Source: Biscogniauxia marginata (lineage: Eukaryota > Ascomycota > Sordariomycetes > Xylariales > Xylariaceae). From it: DNA of 64,000 bases. Positions within the stretch are counted from its first letter, which is position 1; each line of letters begins with the position of its first letter. Positions 34,478 through 46,008 of the stretch are shown here, one piece after another. A program made the position numbers and the translations under genes. The notes under the pieces were generated by a model that did no database searches, had not been told where the DNA came from, and saw nothing but the letters and a program-made list of their open reading frames with translations. The stretch is taken from positions 1 through 64,000 of the forward strand of contig MU404065.1 in NCBI GenBank assembly GCA_022695795.1. Reading direction: 5' to 3'.

Positions 34478-35782
34478 TTAAGCACTAAGCGAGGCACAAA
34501 AGGCACCTATCACCTTAGCATAAACCGCCAGTCGTCTCTCAACCGTCTTGTTGACCGTGAAGTTCTCCAGGAAATAACGGTTACAGGCTTCTGGGTCGAT
34601 CATATCGGTCTTCCGAAGGGCCTCGACGGCCTCCTCAATGGAGTCGCATCGGAAACCGACCTCTGGTGGCACCTTCGAAGGGTCGACCCCTGAGTCGCAG
34701 ATCACGGGAACCCCTGCCGCCAACGCTTCTGTGATGTGCATCCCGTCTGCCTCGATATACTCGGGGCCGAATCTATCCGCCTCGCGCTTCGTCAAAGCAA
34801 GAGGGGCGACCTTGTCGCTCAGGAAGTCGGCCTTGTTCGCTTCGCAGATATCCTCCCTTAACGTCACGGTCTCCTTTTCTCGTTCGAAGAGGGGAACTAG
34901 AACTTCCTCGTAGTATATCCGGTCAGATTGATCGTTCAATAAGGTGCCTCCGATGATGAGCTTCATGTTGGCTTGTTTCGCGATCTCAATACCCCGAGGG
35001 AAGTCTTTCTTGGGGGACAGGCGAGCTAGCATTACTAACTCATTCTTCTTCTGACCGGGGCGGTAGGTGATGACATCTTCCGGTAGGCCATTTGGCACGG
35101 CACCGACGTAGTTGGCTTTAAGGAACTTCTGCTGAAGTTTCGATACGGTGATAACCGGTAATATAGGATGTTTGGCTACGATCGTCTGCAGGTCCGGCTT
35201 GTCTTTCGTAGGACCGTGAAAATTCACGACGTGAGGAACCGGCAGGCGTTCTAAGGCCTTGTCAAGCTTTTCGTTATGTGCGATATTGCAATCGACAATG
35301 TCGGGCTTCTCTTGTGCCACCACTTCATTCATCAGTTCGATCGTGCGGTCCATCACCTTGGCGATTGTCTCTGGCGATGCTGTCTGAGGGTTCTTTGGGT
35401 CGCTGAAGTCCCAAAGAGTCTTGTCGGTGGATGGATGAAGAATAACACCGGGGATGTTTGAGCCGGCTGGCGCAATCAGGTGAGCCTCGATCCCTCTTCT
35501 GTGCAGTTCCTTTAAGATATAGACAGCAGAGCGTTCTGTCCCCTTATATCCATCTTCCCCTTTTTCAAGGGTTGCTTTGACATAAGAATGGAGGACGACA
35601 AGGACCTTCTTTATGCCGTGATTCGGTAGAGTGGTATTAGAGAGGGACTCGTCATACCCATTTCTGTCGTTTCCCGGGGCGCAATTGTTTTCCCATCCAT
35701 CTTCTAACTTCGGAAAACTATGCGGTGATTCAGATTCAGGAGCAGACTCCCGTAGAGTTTTAATACCGTCGTGGATTGCCAT
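34478..35782 (-). CDS. Intronless GT4-type glycosyltransferase
   Basis: Single exon, 434 residues, cytosolic by appearance (no signal peptide or hydrophobic segment). After a 55-residue hydrophilic N terminus, the GT-B fold begins with KKVLVVLHSYVKATLEKGE and GTERSAVYILKELHRRGIEA, then a DIVDCNIAHNEKL stretch, VVNFHGPTKDKP, TVSKLQQKFL and AVPNGLPEDVITYRPG. The C-terminal nucleotide-sugar domain has ELVMLARLSPKKDFPRGIE and the family signature MHITEALAAGVPVI. GT4 enzymes transfer sugars from nucleotide donors; donor and acceptor are unknown here. The lack of introns, unlike most neighbours, and a style reminiscent of bacterial group-1 glycosyltransferases make horizontal origin possible, but I cannot test that. 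Confidence 0.8.
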   Translation of the reverse strand: MAIHDGIKTLRESAPESESPHSFPKLEDGWENNCAPGNDRNGYDESLSNTTLPNHGIKKVLVVLHSYVKATLEKGEDGYKGTERSAVYILKELHRRGIEAHLIAPAGSNIPGVILHPSTDKTLWDFSDPKNPQTASPETIAKVMDRTIELMNEVVAQEKPDIVDCNIAHNEKLDKALERLPVPHVVNFHGPTKDKPDLQTIVAKHPILPVITVSKLQQKFLKANYVGAVPNGLPEDVITYRPGQKKNELVMLARLSPKKDFPRGIEIAKQANMKLIIGGTLLNDQSDRIYYEEVLVPLFEREKETVTLREDICEANKADFLSDKVAPLALTKREADRFGPEYIEADGMHITEALAAGVPVICDSGVDPSKVPPEVGFRCDSIEEAVEALRKTDMIDPEACNRYFLENFTVNKTVERRLAVYAKVIGAFCASLSA

Positions 35783-37431
35783 GGTAGGTACTGTATAGGT
35801 TATACGTCCTGCGCAGGACCTAGCTTGTTCCTCCCGAACTACACAGTTGTCTCCGAAGGGCTAAGATAGGATCGACTCTAGTCAATATCTCGATACTTAT
35901 CAATGAGAAGAAACTCAATAACTAGATAAGCCTTGTCATGTAAGTTAATACTAATAGACTTCGTTGTCAACCACACTCCTGCACTGAATGAGAGAGGCTC
36001 TGAAAGCTTTATATATTTATGTTATGTAGTACTAGTTTATACAAAGCACCAACCTACCTGTGAATGCAGAGTTGGTAAGGTGAATCACGAGGCTTGGTTG
36101 TTACTAAGAGATTCATTCACAAACGATGCGGCTCGATTCTGGCCTCGTAAGGGGTTGTTCTGCAGTTGTTCTTTGGATAAATTGCGTGATATTGAGAAGG
36201 TCACAACTATCGGAACCAGTTCCCACATGATCTTTGTTTGTAGCTAGGCATGGGAGGAACTGCCCCAACGCACAATCCATTATCATCTGGTATTACAAAG
36301 ATCTTCCCCTAAGAGCCTCAAGTTTTTGTTAGATAGTCATTATTTGGTGTAACACTCTTGCTGTGTGACAACAGCTGCACACTGCGTCCCAGGTACACAC
36401 AAGGAAAACAAGCATTCGCTTCGATAATGAACTCCTGCTGCAATGTAGGATCTGAATATAGACCTTAATTATATTACATCATCTCTACCGCTCTGAGCAA
36501 ACATCTGTTTCCGCCTCTCCTTTTACCCCTCTCCACGTGGACAATATTAGTGAATAGATCTTAGGGACTATCCATTGAATAACTTGGCATAGCTATGGAA
36601 AGCTGTCTTTAATGTTAATTTACTATTAGCGAGTTAGGTATCAGTGGCATTTGAACAAAGGTATAACAGTTAATCAATAAGATCTCTAGCTTGAGAGTTG
36701 TAGTAAGGGTTTATATAAAGAAACCATGTTAAACATAATATGCCCCCCATCACAGCTGAATAAATGTTAATCCTTATACCGGGAACGAAGAGCAGACTAG
36801 TTGCAGGAGGAATCCATCCAGGGTTGTCACCATGAATTGTCAGCGTGGTCAGGGAAGCAAATAGTTATGTTGTCAGCGGCCAAAGGGATCCCATTGTCTC
36901 TTGTAATTAATTGCTACGTACGAAGAAGGCTTGTGGCGGCTACCAACCTATGATTTGTCAGCACTAAGACTTGATCCGATTCAACTGACCCAAAGATGTA
37001 GCCCCTTTGTAACTGCGAGATATAATTTATAACTACATCACTGTAGTACCAACTTAACCCGCACACCTGATCCCAATCCTCTAAGGACCGGGACTTTTCA
37101 CCGCCCACCGAACTCATTGATACAACTAGGGTGCAACTGTTGTTCAAGGGAACTTTTACAGCACAATAAGCTTACTCGGACGATTGAACCTGTCTAACTT
37201 GAAAGACAAGGAAGAGGGTATTACAGAGGCGTAAAATGCTGCTGTTAAAAACAAGGTTTGAATAAAGCCAAAAACACATTCACTGGCAAGCTTTTATGAA
37301 TCTATCTTCCCTAAGGGATTTTGTAGGTAGGTGTTGAAAGAAAATACTGTTACTTGGGTTAAAAAACTCATCATATTACCAAGGACGTCTATGCATATTA
37401 AGATGTTTCTAATATCCCGCCCATCTTTCTA
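35783..37431. other. Intergenic, gene-poor
   Basis: About 1.6 kb of AT-rich DNA. Small open stretches (35933-36247 plus, 36914-37147 minus) show no domain. The start contains the promoter of the GT4 gene. Confidence 0.5.
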
Positions 37432-38310
37432 TCACAGGGTTTTTTCGATCCCCGAGATCTCAGCCATTTGTTGAGCAACCGTCCTCTCCGAAGGATCTAT
37501 GTAAAGGTGTCTCGGCTTTGGCAGGTTGACAGCGTTCTCGATGCCCGCAGCTTGTGCCGAGCAGATAGCCGCAGTATATTTCGTCGCCGCAATGCTAGAT
37601 TTGCATGACTACTCCGCCAACGCTTCCTCGAACTTAACGGCCTTGTACAGGCGATAGACCTGGAAGACGTTCGCGAAGATCACGATACACCTAACCGGCC
37701 TGATGCAGGGTCCTCCAGTCAGAAAATTGGATTGTCCTCCGAATACCGCGAATCGCTCTGGCGGTAGTTCGGCTGCGGGGCGGGTTATCTAGGCGACGGA
37801 CCAGCAAGTAAGCCCGACGCCGGCAATGTCATCATGCTTCTTCGCGAGTTTCGCGATAGGAGCCGAACCTAAATCTCCGTCATTACACACTCCCGGGAAA
37901 TTGTACAGGACGAGAGACAACGAGCTCTTGTTGGCGAGCTCAGCGAAGAATTTCTCGATCAACTCCGCGAAATACGCCGGAGGCAGCACGAGAGCATAAT
38001 CGGCGCCGGCCTTGGTTGCATCGTTTATGTGCTATGGGACTTGCCGCGTTGAGAGACCGCGGATGCCAGCCATACGCGGAAATGACGGGCATACTGCTCG
38101 ACCATTTTTTCCCCCGCTCCTCGCGGGTCAGGAGAAACGTTTCGGCATTGGTTCCTAGGACAAGGAGGAGGCCGGCAAGGCCGCTCTTGGACAGATATGT
38201 CAAGTATTTGGCCTGTGCCTCTGGGACTAGGTTGTCGGTCTCGGGCTTGAACAAAATAATGGCCGGGGGCCAAACTCCGCTTGGCGGGACACCTTGGAAG
38301 ACGTGACGTG
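37432..38310 (-). pseudogene. Broken DapA-family aldolase gene (dihydrodipicolinate synthase-like)
   Basis: A recognisable DapA-type protein is spread over at least two frames. The 5' part reads PPSGVWPPAIILFKPETDN, then KYLTYLSKSGLAGLLLVLGT and ETFLLTREER; after a damaged stretch with a frame change it resumes at INDATKAGADYALVLPPAYF, then SLVLYNFPGVCND and DDIAGVGLTC. The frame then meets TAG (37789-37791), continues through RFAVFGGQSNFLTGG and VFQVYRLYKAVKFEEAL, meets a second TAG (37609-37611), and runs on to the natural-looking end at 37432. No start codon was found in frame at the 5' end. Intact relatives are class I aldolases with a Schiff-base lysine; here the region of the catalytic lysine is altered (LTCWS where VKLTC is usual). 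It is almost certainly not functional. Confidence 0.8.
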
Positions 38311-40533
38311 CAAGTAAAATGGCGCTGGCTCACAGCGATGAGGTACAATGTTTAGTTCGATGAATCTTCTTTATTTCCCTTCAATATTTCAAGGAGTTAA
38401 ATTGTGGACGAGATGACTGCACGGCAATTCAACTTGAACGAGGTTCGGCATCAGAACTGTGACTTGACCTCCTTTCTCCCCTTTTTAAAAAAACGAAATA
38501 ATTCATTCGCCTCTCGACTTCGCATCCTCGTGCTAGGAGACCACTTGTAGTTTATGCCGGTTCTGTTAGATGCACGGGATAAACTCAAACTCACATCAAA
38601 TACACGGACTCTGTTACGCTTGCTGCAAGTGTCACACAGAGGAGATCCTGAGCACTTGACCTACTTTCGACAGCGTGCGCACCTATTATGTCGATATTAG
38701 CAACGGTGCTGGCGCTTCATGGTAAGTCAAATCCCCCATGTGTTTCATGATCGTTTCGCGCCTCCTCTCTCTGATGTGCTCGCCCCAACAACATGAGGCC
38801 GGGAAGCTTTACCTGAGCCATTAGAATGATCCGGCTGGGTATCGCGAGAATTCATTGGTATAACTGTGGCATCTTGCTAGGCAGAGACTTGGCATCTCAG
38901 CAATGCCATGTGGTAAATAGGTGGATAGTCCTAGAGGGTCGTATTGTTTACCCGTTGTCGGTGGTGACCCTCCTAATTTTTGTCTATGATCTACATCACC
39001 CTCCTACTTGATTAAGATTCGAACTCTTGTTCGTGAGGAGAACCGGCGTCAACTGACCTGTGGCCTGGAGTTCTAAAGCGATTATAGCTCATGCACGAGA
39101 CGAAAGGATTAGCTTGGGACTGAAGCTATCTCGGTTTATGGGCAAAACTTAACTGTGAACACAGCTTATATACACTTTGCTAACTTCAGCTTATCGCTAA
39201 CATGCCCGAGTCGTGACTTGGTTTGTTATGTGGCTGGCGATAAGTTATTCCGAGTTAGCCGGCAGCCTATATCTCGCCGTGGTTTACTTGTGGATTTGAC
39301 GTACCTCGATAGGATTGCTTGCTGTGACTGGTTGTATAGTCGTATGGCCGATAATGACTAGAACGATAACTTGTCTATATAGTGCGGGGAAAAGTGGGAC
39401 AGAGTAACATACACATCAAATGGCATAGTGATCCACTTTCCTAATTTAGATATTCCTCACTCTGAGCAGTTATTAAAGCGAGGAGTCCGGGGGATCCCAT
39501 GTTACTAGGTATTACCTAGTATACGATGATGTACAATAATTGTCCAAACAATATGCTCTAGAATCAACACCATTACTATCGATATTGGGCAAAAAGGGAG
39601 CGTTGTCTCTCAAGATAGTTCATCCGTAAAGAACGGTACCCGTCACGCAACTAGATGAAGCGTAACTTATCACCTATCTTACACCCGGCGCAGTCTATGC
39701 AACTCTCCGACTGTTGTCTTAAATATGTCTCAAACTGAAGTAAAGGCAGCCACGATACAAAGAGTAAACCTAGCACTGATATCTATAGACCTTTTAATGA
39801 TAGAAGCATCTGTGTTATGATGTCAACCGGAAAGCCTCCTGTCATGCGCCTGCTTATCACAAGCACGATGAAGGTTGGGACAACGCGGCCGGGGTTGCTC
39901 TGGGGAACTCTCCCAACATACCCCCCTTTACAGCCTCTACATTTGATGAAGATTTTTCTTCTGCAAATACCCCGGTTTTATCAGTCAGTACCTGCAGGTG
40001 ATAATAGGTCTGTCCGGCAACGGAAGTGATATAGACCGCATGCGTGGAGGCGTCCTAATCTCGCCAATTGCGAGAACTGATACTTATCTCTAGATTAACA
40101 GCCAGCTGCTGTGAACCCAAGGTATTGGCTCATGCTATAGGTCCTTGCTTTATCAAGCCATCTGCACGGTCAGCCCCAGGGTGGAAAGTGCAGTTATCAT
40201 TTCATCACTATGCTTGTAGCAGGCCAATGGTGTATACCCCTAACGTTGCACGTGTGGAACGGTAAGCAGTGCGAGATCGTGTAAAGATATCCCGGGCGGT
40301 CACTTCATTATCTGAGCCATATTCCATTCGAACTAGCATTCCAAGTATTCCGGGGTCTATGTCCTCAGTCGTTATGTCAGGCGGCGAAACCGATATACAA
40401 GTCAGCACTTAGTTCCACTCTTCATCTTCTCACATCTCTGTCTTCATCTTTCCCACTTGCGCTTTAAAGCTCTCGTTGGTCTTGTTACACTATATCCAAA
40501 GCATCATTCGTTTCTCAGTCGGAAAGAAAAAGG
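38311..40533. other. Intergenic, gene-poor, with possible gene relics
   Basis: About 2.2 kb with no intact gene. Minus-strand stretches at 40208-40408 and about 39810-40020 read like protein fragments but are short and frame-broken. The last 100 bases before 40534 are the permease promoter and leader. Confidence 0.45.
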
Positions 40534-42267
40534 ATGTCATCCGACAAGGAATCGAAGTCCGAAGATGTCTCCTGCACTTTGACACACAGCGAAAGCATCC
40601 ATGTCGGCGAAATCGTCGACAGCAGGGATCAGCTAAAGCGGTCTCTGGGAAACCGTCAAATCCAGCTGATTGCCATTGGCGGTGCCATAGGAACTGCGAA
40701 CTTCGTCACTATTTCAACCGGCCTGGTTAAGGGTGGACCCGGGAGTTTATTAATCGCTTACGGCTTCTACTCCGCTATGATGTGTCTGGTGAATAACTGC
40801 ATGGCTGAGATGGCGGTCTACATGCCTGTGGCCGGGGCTTTCTTGCGGATGGCAGGCAAATGGGTCGATGAATCGTTCGGTTTCATGGCCGGTTGGAATT
40901 TCTTTATCTACGAGGCGGTCCTGATTCCATTCGAAATCTCGGCACTCAACCTCGTGTTGACTTACTGGCGAGATGATATACCGGTCGAAGCTGTCGTTGC
41001 GGCCTGCATAGTCCTATACTTGTTCGCACCAATACCTTGCCCTCAGTGACGTCCATTGACTCTCTTATTTAGGACCATCAACATCGTGGCCGTGTCTTGG
41101 TACGGCGAGGCTGAGTTCTGGCTCGCCTCTGGAAAGATCCTTTTGATCCTCATCGTCTACTGCTTTACGTTTGTAACCATGGTGGGAGGAAATCCGAAAC
41201 ACGACGCGTATGGATTTAGATACTGGTACATGCCTGGAGCCTTTGCCGAGTCCATCACGACGGGAAGTCTAGGTAGATTTGAAGGGTTTCTCGGCGCCTT
41301 GTGGAGTGCAGCCTTTACCATCGTCGGCCCAGAATATGTTACGATGGTTGCTGGTGAAACAAAACTGCCCCGGAAGTACTTGAAGACTGCGTTCAAGTCC
41401 TTGTACGCCCGGATTGCCTTCTTCTTCGTCGGCAGCGCTCTCTGCGTTGGAATCGTGATCCCGTATAATGACCCTACTTTGCTGTCGATTATCAACGGCG
41501 ATTCTGAGGGTGCGGGTACGGCCGTGGCAAGCCCTTACGTTATCGCAATGGCAAATCTAGGGGTCAACGTCCTACCACACGTTACCAACGCGCTCCTAGT
41601 GACAAGCATATTCTCCGCCGGCAACGCTTACACATACTGCGCTAGTCGTAGCTTGTATGGGCTGGCATTAGATAGTCACGCTCCACGATTCTTGAGTCAC
41701 TGCACAAAGGCAGGAGTTCCGATCTATGCCTTATTCGTTACCATGATATTTCCTTGCCTAGCTTTTCTCAACGTCTCGAGCACCTCCGCCCAGGTACTGA
41801 ATTGGCTCATCAATATTATCACTGCGGCACAGATCATAAACTACATCGTCATCTGTATCACATTTTTGGCTTTCTATCGGGCTTGTAAAGCACAAAACCT
41901 TGACCGACGAACCCTCCCATATTATGGATATTTCCAGCCCTATTCCGCATGGATAAGCTTGGTCTTTATGACGACAGTTGTTTGCGTGTACGGATACAGC
42001 GTGTACCTCCCAGAAAATTGGGATATCAGCACCTTTTTCACATATTATACCATGGTTCTGGTTGCTCCGATCTTATATTTCGGATGGAAGCTTTTTAAGC
42101 GAACGAAGATTATTGACCCCAAGGACGTCGATCTTAGTTGGCATAAGCCCGCCATTGATGCTTACGAAGCCTCTTTCGAAGAAGAACAAGTGAGCTTTTG
42201 GACAGACATGGTACGAATTTCTAGGTTTCGCAAAGGTCGCGAGTCCGATGGAAGTACGAGTGATTAA
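40534..42267 (+). CDS. Amino-acid permease (AAT/APC superfamily)
   Basis: Two exons, 40534-41021 and 41073-42267, joined by a 51-base intron (donor GTTCGC, acceptor TTTAG) that turns VLYL into TINIVAVSWYGEAEFW, giving 560 residues. The hydrophilic N terminus is followed by RQIQLIAIGGAIGTANFVTI, the first transmembrane segment; the family usually has GTG where this has GTA. EMAVYMPVAGAFLRMAG and GFMAGWNFFIYEA follow, then about ten further hydrophobic segments, with GNAYTYCASRSLYGLALDSH as in fungal AAT transporters. It is a plasma-membrane amino-acid/proton symporter; the substrate cannot be read from sequence. It is convergent with the cupin gene, with 155 bases between the stops. Confidence 0.9.
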
Positions 42268-42422
42268 GAAGCGTTGCGCAATGATAGGGGCGCACGCTCT
42301 GATAATATAGTAGTAGACTACATACAAACGACACGAATGATACCTAAACCATCTTCATTAAGTTAAGTAATCTTAATAGCTTCCGGTGAAATTACATGTT
42401 TCCTAGGATTTGCACGTGTTCG

Positions 42423-43088
42423 TTATTGCCACACCCCCCTAATGCCTTCCGATGCTTCCCCCAATATCGGATCCCTTGCCGGTTTCCCAACACCCCAGAC
42501 TCTGTCGAACTGGCCGACGTCTTCCCCACCCTTGGCGAAGTCCCACTCGCCGCCGGCCGCGGGATAAGCGCCCATCATGGTGAAACCGTTGAACTGGATC
42601 GCGGCCAGCGAGCCCGTCACGTCTTGCGTACCTAGAGAGTGCCCGTCCCCGGGGGTAAGTAGCGCGAGCGACTCCTGTGGGGCCGCATCGTAGGTCTTGT
42701 GTGCTACTCCCGCGGGGATAACGAAGACGTCCCCCGCGCTCGCCTGGATCTCGACGCCGCCCTCTTCGCTGCCGGAACCGTGCGTGCTCTGCTCGAGGTC
42801 GTCGACCGTGTCGGCCACGCCGAAACGAATGGTGGCAGAGCCGGTAAGTACAACCATGCACTCGTGGGCTCTGGAGTGATAGTGTGAGGTCTGCGTAGCT
42901 CCGTAGCGGAACACCCACTGCGTGTGCCAGCCGTTAGCTTCAAAAAGATGGTAGCACTCTACGGCTGCCGCGTTGGGAGACTGGGCACATTGCTTCGATA
43001 GAAAGCCGGGGTAGTGGAGCAGGGGACGGGGGGAATTAGGGATGAGGGCAGTCGGGGGCAGGTAGTATTTCTTGACCTCCATGGCCAT
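42423..43088 (-). CDS. Cupin-domain protein
   Basis: Single exon, 221 residues. The cupin core shows motif 1 as TSHYHSRAHECMVVLTGSA, with metal-binding His and Glu, and motif 2 as GDVFVIPAGVAHKT. The rest (FNGFTMMGAYPAAGGEWDFA) fits small fungal cupins that resemble YML079W-type or sugar-isomerase-like proteins. Metal binding is likely; the substrate is unknown. No signal peptide is apparent, so it is presumably cytosolic. The start MAMEVKKYYLPP lies in an accepted context; an internal ATG three codons on is an alternative. Its convergent position with the permease does not by itself indicate a shared function. Confidence 0.85.
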   Translation of the reverse strand: MAMEVKKYYLPPTALIPNSPRPLLHYPGFLSKQCAQSPNAAAVECYHLFEANGWHTQWVFRYGATQTSHYHSRAHECMVVLTGSATIRFGVADTVDDLEQSTHGSGSEEGGVEIQASAGDVFVIPAGVAHKTYDAAPQESLALLTPGDGHSLGTQDVTGSLAAIQFNGFTMMGAYPAAGGEWDFAKGGEDVGQFDRVWGVGKPARDPILGEASEGIRGVWQ

Positions 43089-44132
43089 TGTTTAATACAT
43101 GTGGGATTAGTGGTTATCTAATAGAGGAAAATATATTTGAGCTGCAGCATGCCGGTTTGTGAATAGAGCAACAAGTTTTGGGCGTGAAGGGTGTCAATCC
43201 AAATCCCCTCCCGGCCGACCACCCCGGATTTGCGGGGTCGGTCCGGAAAACCGATCCATCCTGTTTCCATATCGATCCGTATGTAGGCGGACTAGAAACC
43301 CGATCTGGTATTGCGAAACTTCTTAACATAGTTACTCATTTATATTTTATCGTCTCTATATCTGTCATCCCCTACCATCCCATTATTCGAACGCTATGCT
43401 ACCACTTCGTAGTTAATATTATCCCCAATCTCCAAACTCAAGAATCTATATTCGGCTTGACTCCCAGAGTGCGATAAGTGTCTTTGGCTAACGTAGACCC
43501 TTGATAACAAATTCAGCAGGCAGGACAAATATTCACTTAATTTAAAGACAAAGGAGAGTTGGTTAGGTAAACACCTGTTATATATATATATTTCAAACAG
43601 GAGATGCATATACCTAAGCCGAGCTGGTAAGGGGACATGTGTAAATATTCCTTAACTGCATGTAGCGCGCCTTTTGCCCTAATGACTTCAAGCCATCCAT
43701 TTGACTGGCTGCATACCCCTAGCACAGCCATCACCACAGCCACCCATTACTTACACTTAGGTACATAATTAATGCCTTCAGCCACCATTTGGGAGGGAGT
43801 TGGGAGTAACCATCTTTTTACACTCCCTTGCAAGCATCTGAGCTGGCACATATCTTATCCTTCAACGGTACATAAGCTGTAGACGATTAGCAGCACACAT
43901 GCCCTTGAGACGTTCTTCCTTGCCTATTCCTTCCACCTTATTTCTAGGAAATATCTAGACGGCGACTATAGTGTTCAGTCTTTGATGAAATCGGAAGTCT
44001 TGGCACATTATTTCTTCAACTTGTTTGACTCGAGAGGCCAGCAGCCACATCGGTCATTCGTACGTACAGTCGCATATTAAATTATACGATTTCGCTACCG
44101 ACCTATTATCTCTCCCGAAAGAAGGCCCCCAG
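43089..44132. other. Intergenic, no supported gene
   Basis: About 1 kb between divergent cupin and HINT3-like genes, so it should hold both promoters. There are small overlapping open stretches but no recognisable protein. Confidence 0.5.
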
Positions 44133-44791
44133 ATGGAACAAATCAAACGATTTTTCCATTACTTGTTGAATTTGGAGTGGACAGAAAAAGTCCAGCATAA
44201 CTGCATATTTTGTGACCGAGCCAATTTTAGTGGTATAGCATACGAGGTGAGCAGGCAAACCATATACACGCTTCTCTAAATGGAGAGAAAACCACGGAGC
44301 AACTGACAGAAGCGAGTTCTGTAGGATGACGAACTGATCGCTGTTCATAACCGGCAGTCTGCAGGCCAGTTTCACTTCCTTATTATGCCCAAGTCGCACC
44401 TCGTTCGGGATATAGAAAGTCTCAACGGTAACCATATAGCGCTTCGTACGTCCCCGACCTTCTAACCCCCATTACTCTGGGGTAGAGTGTAACTGACATG
44501 TCGTCTGCAGTGACGGCTATGGATCGCGTAAAACATCATTTGCTCCAAGAACACTGCCCGGATTTGTCGGTCTCAGACGTACACTCCGGTTACCACCGGG
44601 GTCGCCGTCCGCTCCTGGGCAAAATATTCTATCCCGACATCGTCTCGATTCATCATTTGCATCTTCACGTCATTGTCAGACCTCGCCGGTGGCTGCAATT
44701 TTTCAAATACCCCACGTGGTTACCTCTCATGTGGAAGTCAGATCGGCAGGTGATGCAACAAGTTCAAAGGCTAGCTAAGAGGGATGCTTAA
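44133..44791 (+). CDS. HINT3-like histidine-triad (HIT) nucleotide hydrolase
   Basis: A split gene made of three short exons: 44133-44246, 44325-44445 and 44511-44791; 171 residues. Exon 1 gives VQHNCIFCDRANFSGIAYE, with the N-terminal CxxC of HINT3-type proteins. Exon 2 gives DDELIAVHNRQSAGQFHFL and IMPKSHLVRDIESLNGNH. Exon 3 carries the active site HIT motif, H127-L-H129-L-H131-V-I, after a DVHSGYHRG region. Both introns have GT donors (GTGAGC, GTACGT) and AG acceptors with matching phases. HIT enzymes hydrolyse nucleotide phosphoramidates and related adenylates. The frame is open upstream to an ATG at 44025, so an extra 36 residues are possible. The long 3' part after the triad (LQFFKYPTWLPLMWK) also fits HINT3. 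Confidence 0.85.
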
Positions 44792-46008
44792 AGATTGAGG
44801 TTTTGGATCTATACAAGGAGTTCCAGCATAGCGAGGCATTTTTAAAGACTGCATCTGGTAGAAAATCCGACTCACGAAATCAAGGATACGGCGATGTATA
44901 AGGCTCCAGGTGACTTAACTAAGGTCTATTCCTTGATAATAATGAGAGGTTTCTCTCTAAATATGTACGAGATAGACACAAGGACAGGCGAATGTGTATT
45001 AAAGGTCCTGTGGCAGATCTATCAGGAGGTTTGGGGTGGTGAGAACAGTGTGCAAGGCTAGGGGAAACAAAGACTCAGCTTAGACCTTTCGTCCCCAGTT
45101 CTAGTTCTGGTCCTTCTTCAAACCAACAATCACTTTATATCGCCTATCTTAAAAGCGTACGAATCATGATAGTCAGGCTAAATAATTTAGTATCAACCGC
45201 TTATAACTGGCAGGGTATATAATAAATACACTCACGCCCTTCAAGATTGCACGTCATCTAACTATTTCATCCCCCAAATAGCGCTCCCCAACAGTGCCCC
45301 CGGCCGGGTGGTTGACTACACATAGAGTCGTACGTTCCTAAAGGTCAGCCGACTCATCTTTGTTCATGTTGAAACCAACAGTCGTTCACCTGGGCATTTC
45401 TAATCCTGCCTGTGTAATCTCGGTTCTTTCCTTGTTCACGTCCCTTTTTTTTGGGTTTCTTTTGCTTACCAAGAATATGAAACTAAATAAGGAACCATGT
45501 GGCATTACAGACCTCGGCCTAACACATACGGTCAAGTCTGTACGTAATAGCCATGTTGAGGCAGCAGATTATATTCAAGTTGCCATACTTGAAACCATAC
45601 CCAATGTATATGTCCACTATGTTCAAGAAGATTCCCCAGATTACCTCACCATCAATAAAAATTTATTTATTTTCAGCTATTCTTGTCTGGCTTCATTCCA
45701 ATATTATAACCCCTCCCCCCCCCCTTTTTTTTATCACTCCGTTCGTACCTCACCTGGTAAATATAAAGGCACATTGGGCACAAAACAAAATAAAGATTGT
45801 AGTTTTTATCACCCATGTCAGATTATGAACTTCTCTGGTCAATTGACGGACTTGTCCTAGTAGGTTATTATAATTAGCACTTACCTATCAGCAGTCCACG
45901 TCCTTTCCCTTATCCATCCAAGAGCAACATAATATTAATTGGGGTTTTTTTTCTCAACAATGTCCTGCATTGGTATACCGCCCTTTTCTTCTCCTCTTGT
46001 TTTATTAC
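44792..46008. other. Intergenic, no supported gene
   Basis: About 1.2 kb at the 3' ends of convergent genes. The open stretches at 45360-45860 overlap in two frames and are Ser/Phe-rich translations of AT-rich sequence. Confidence 0.5.
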
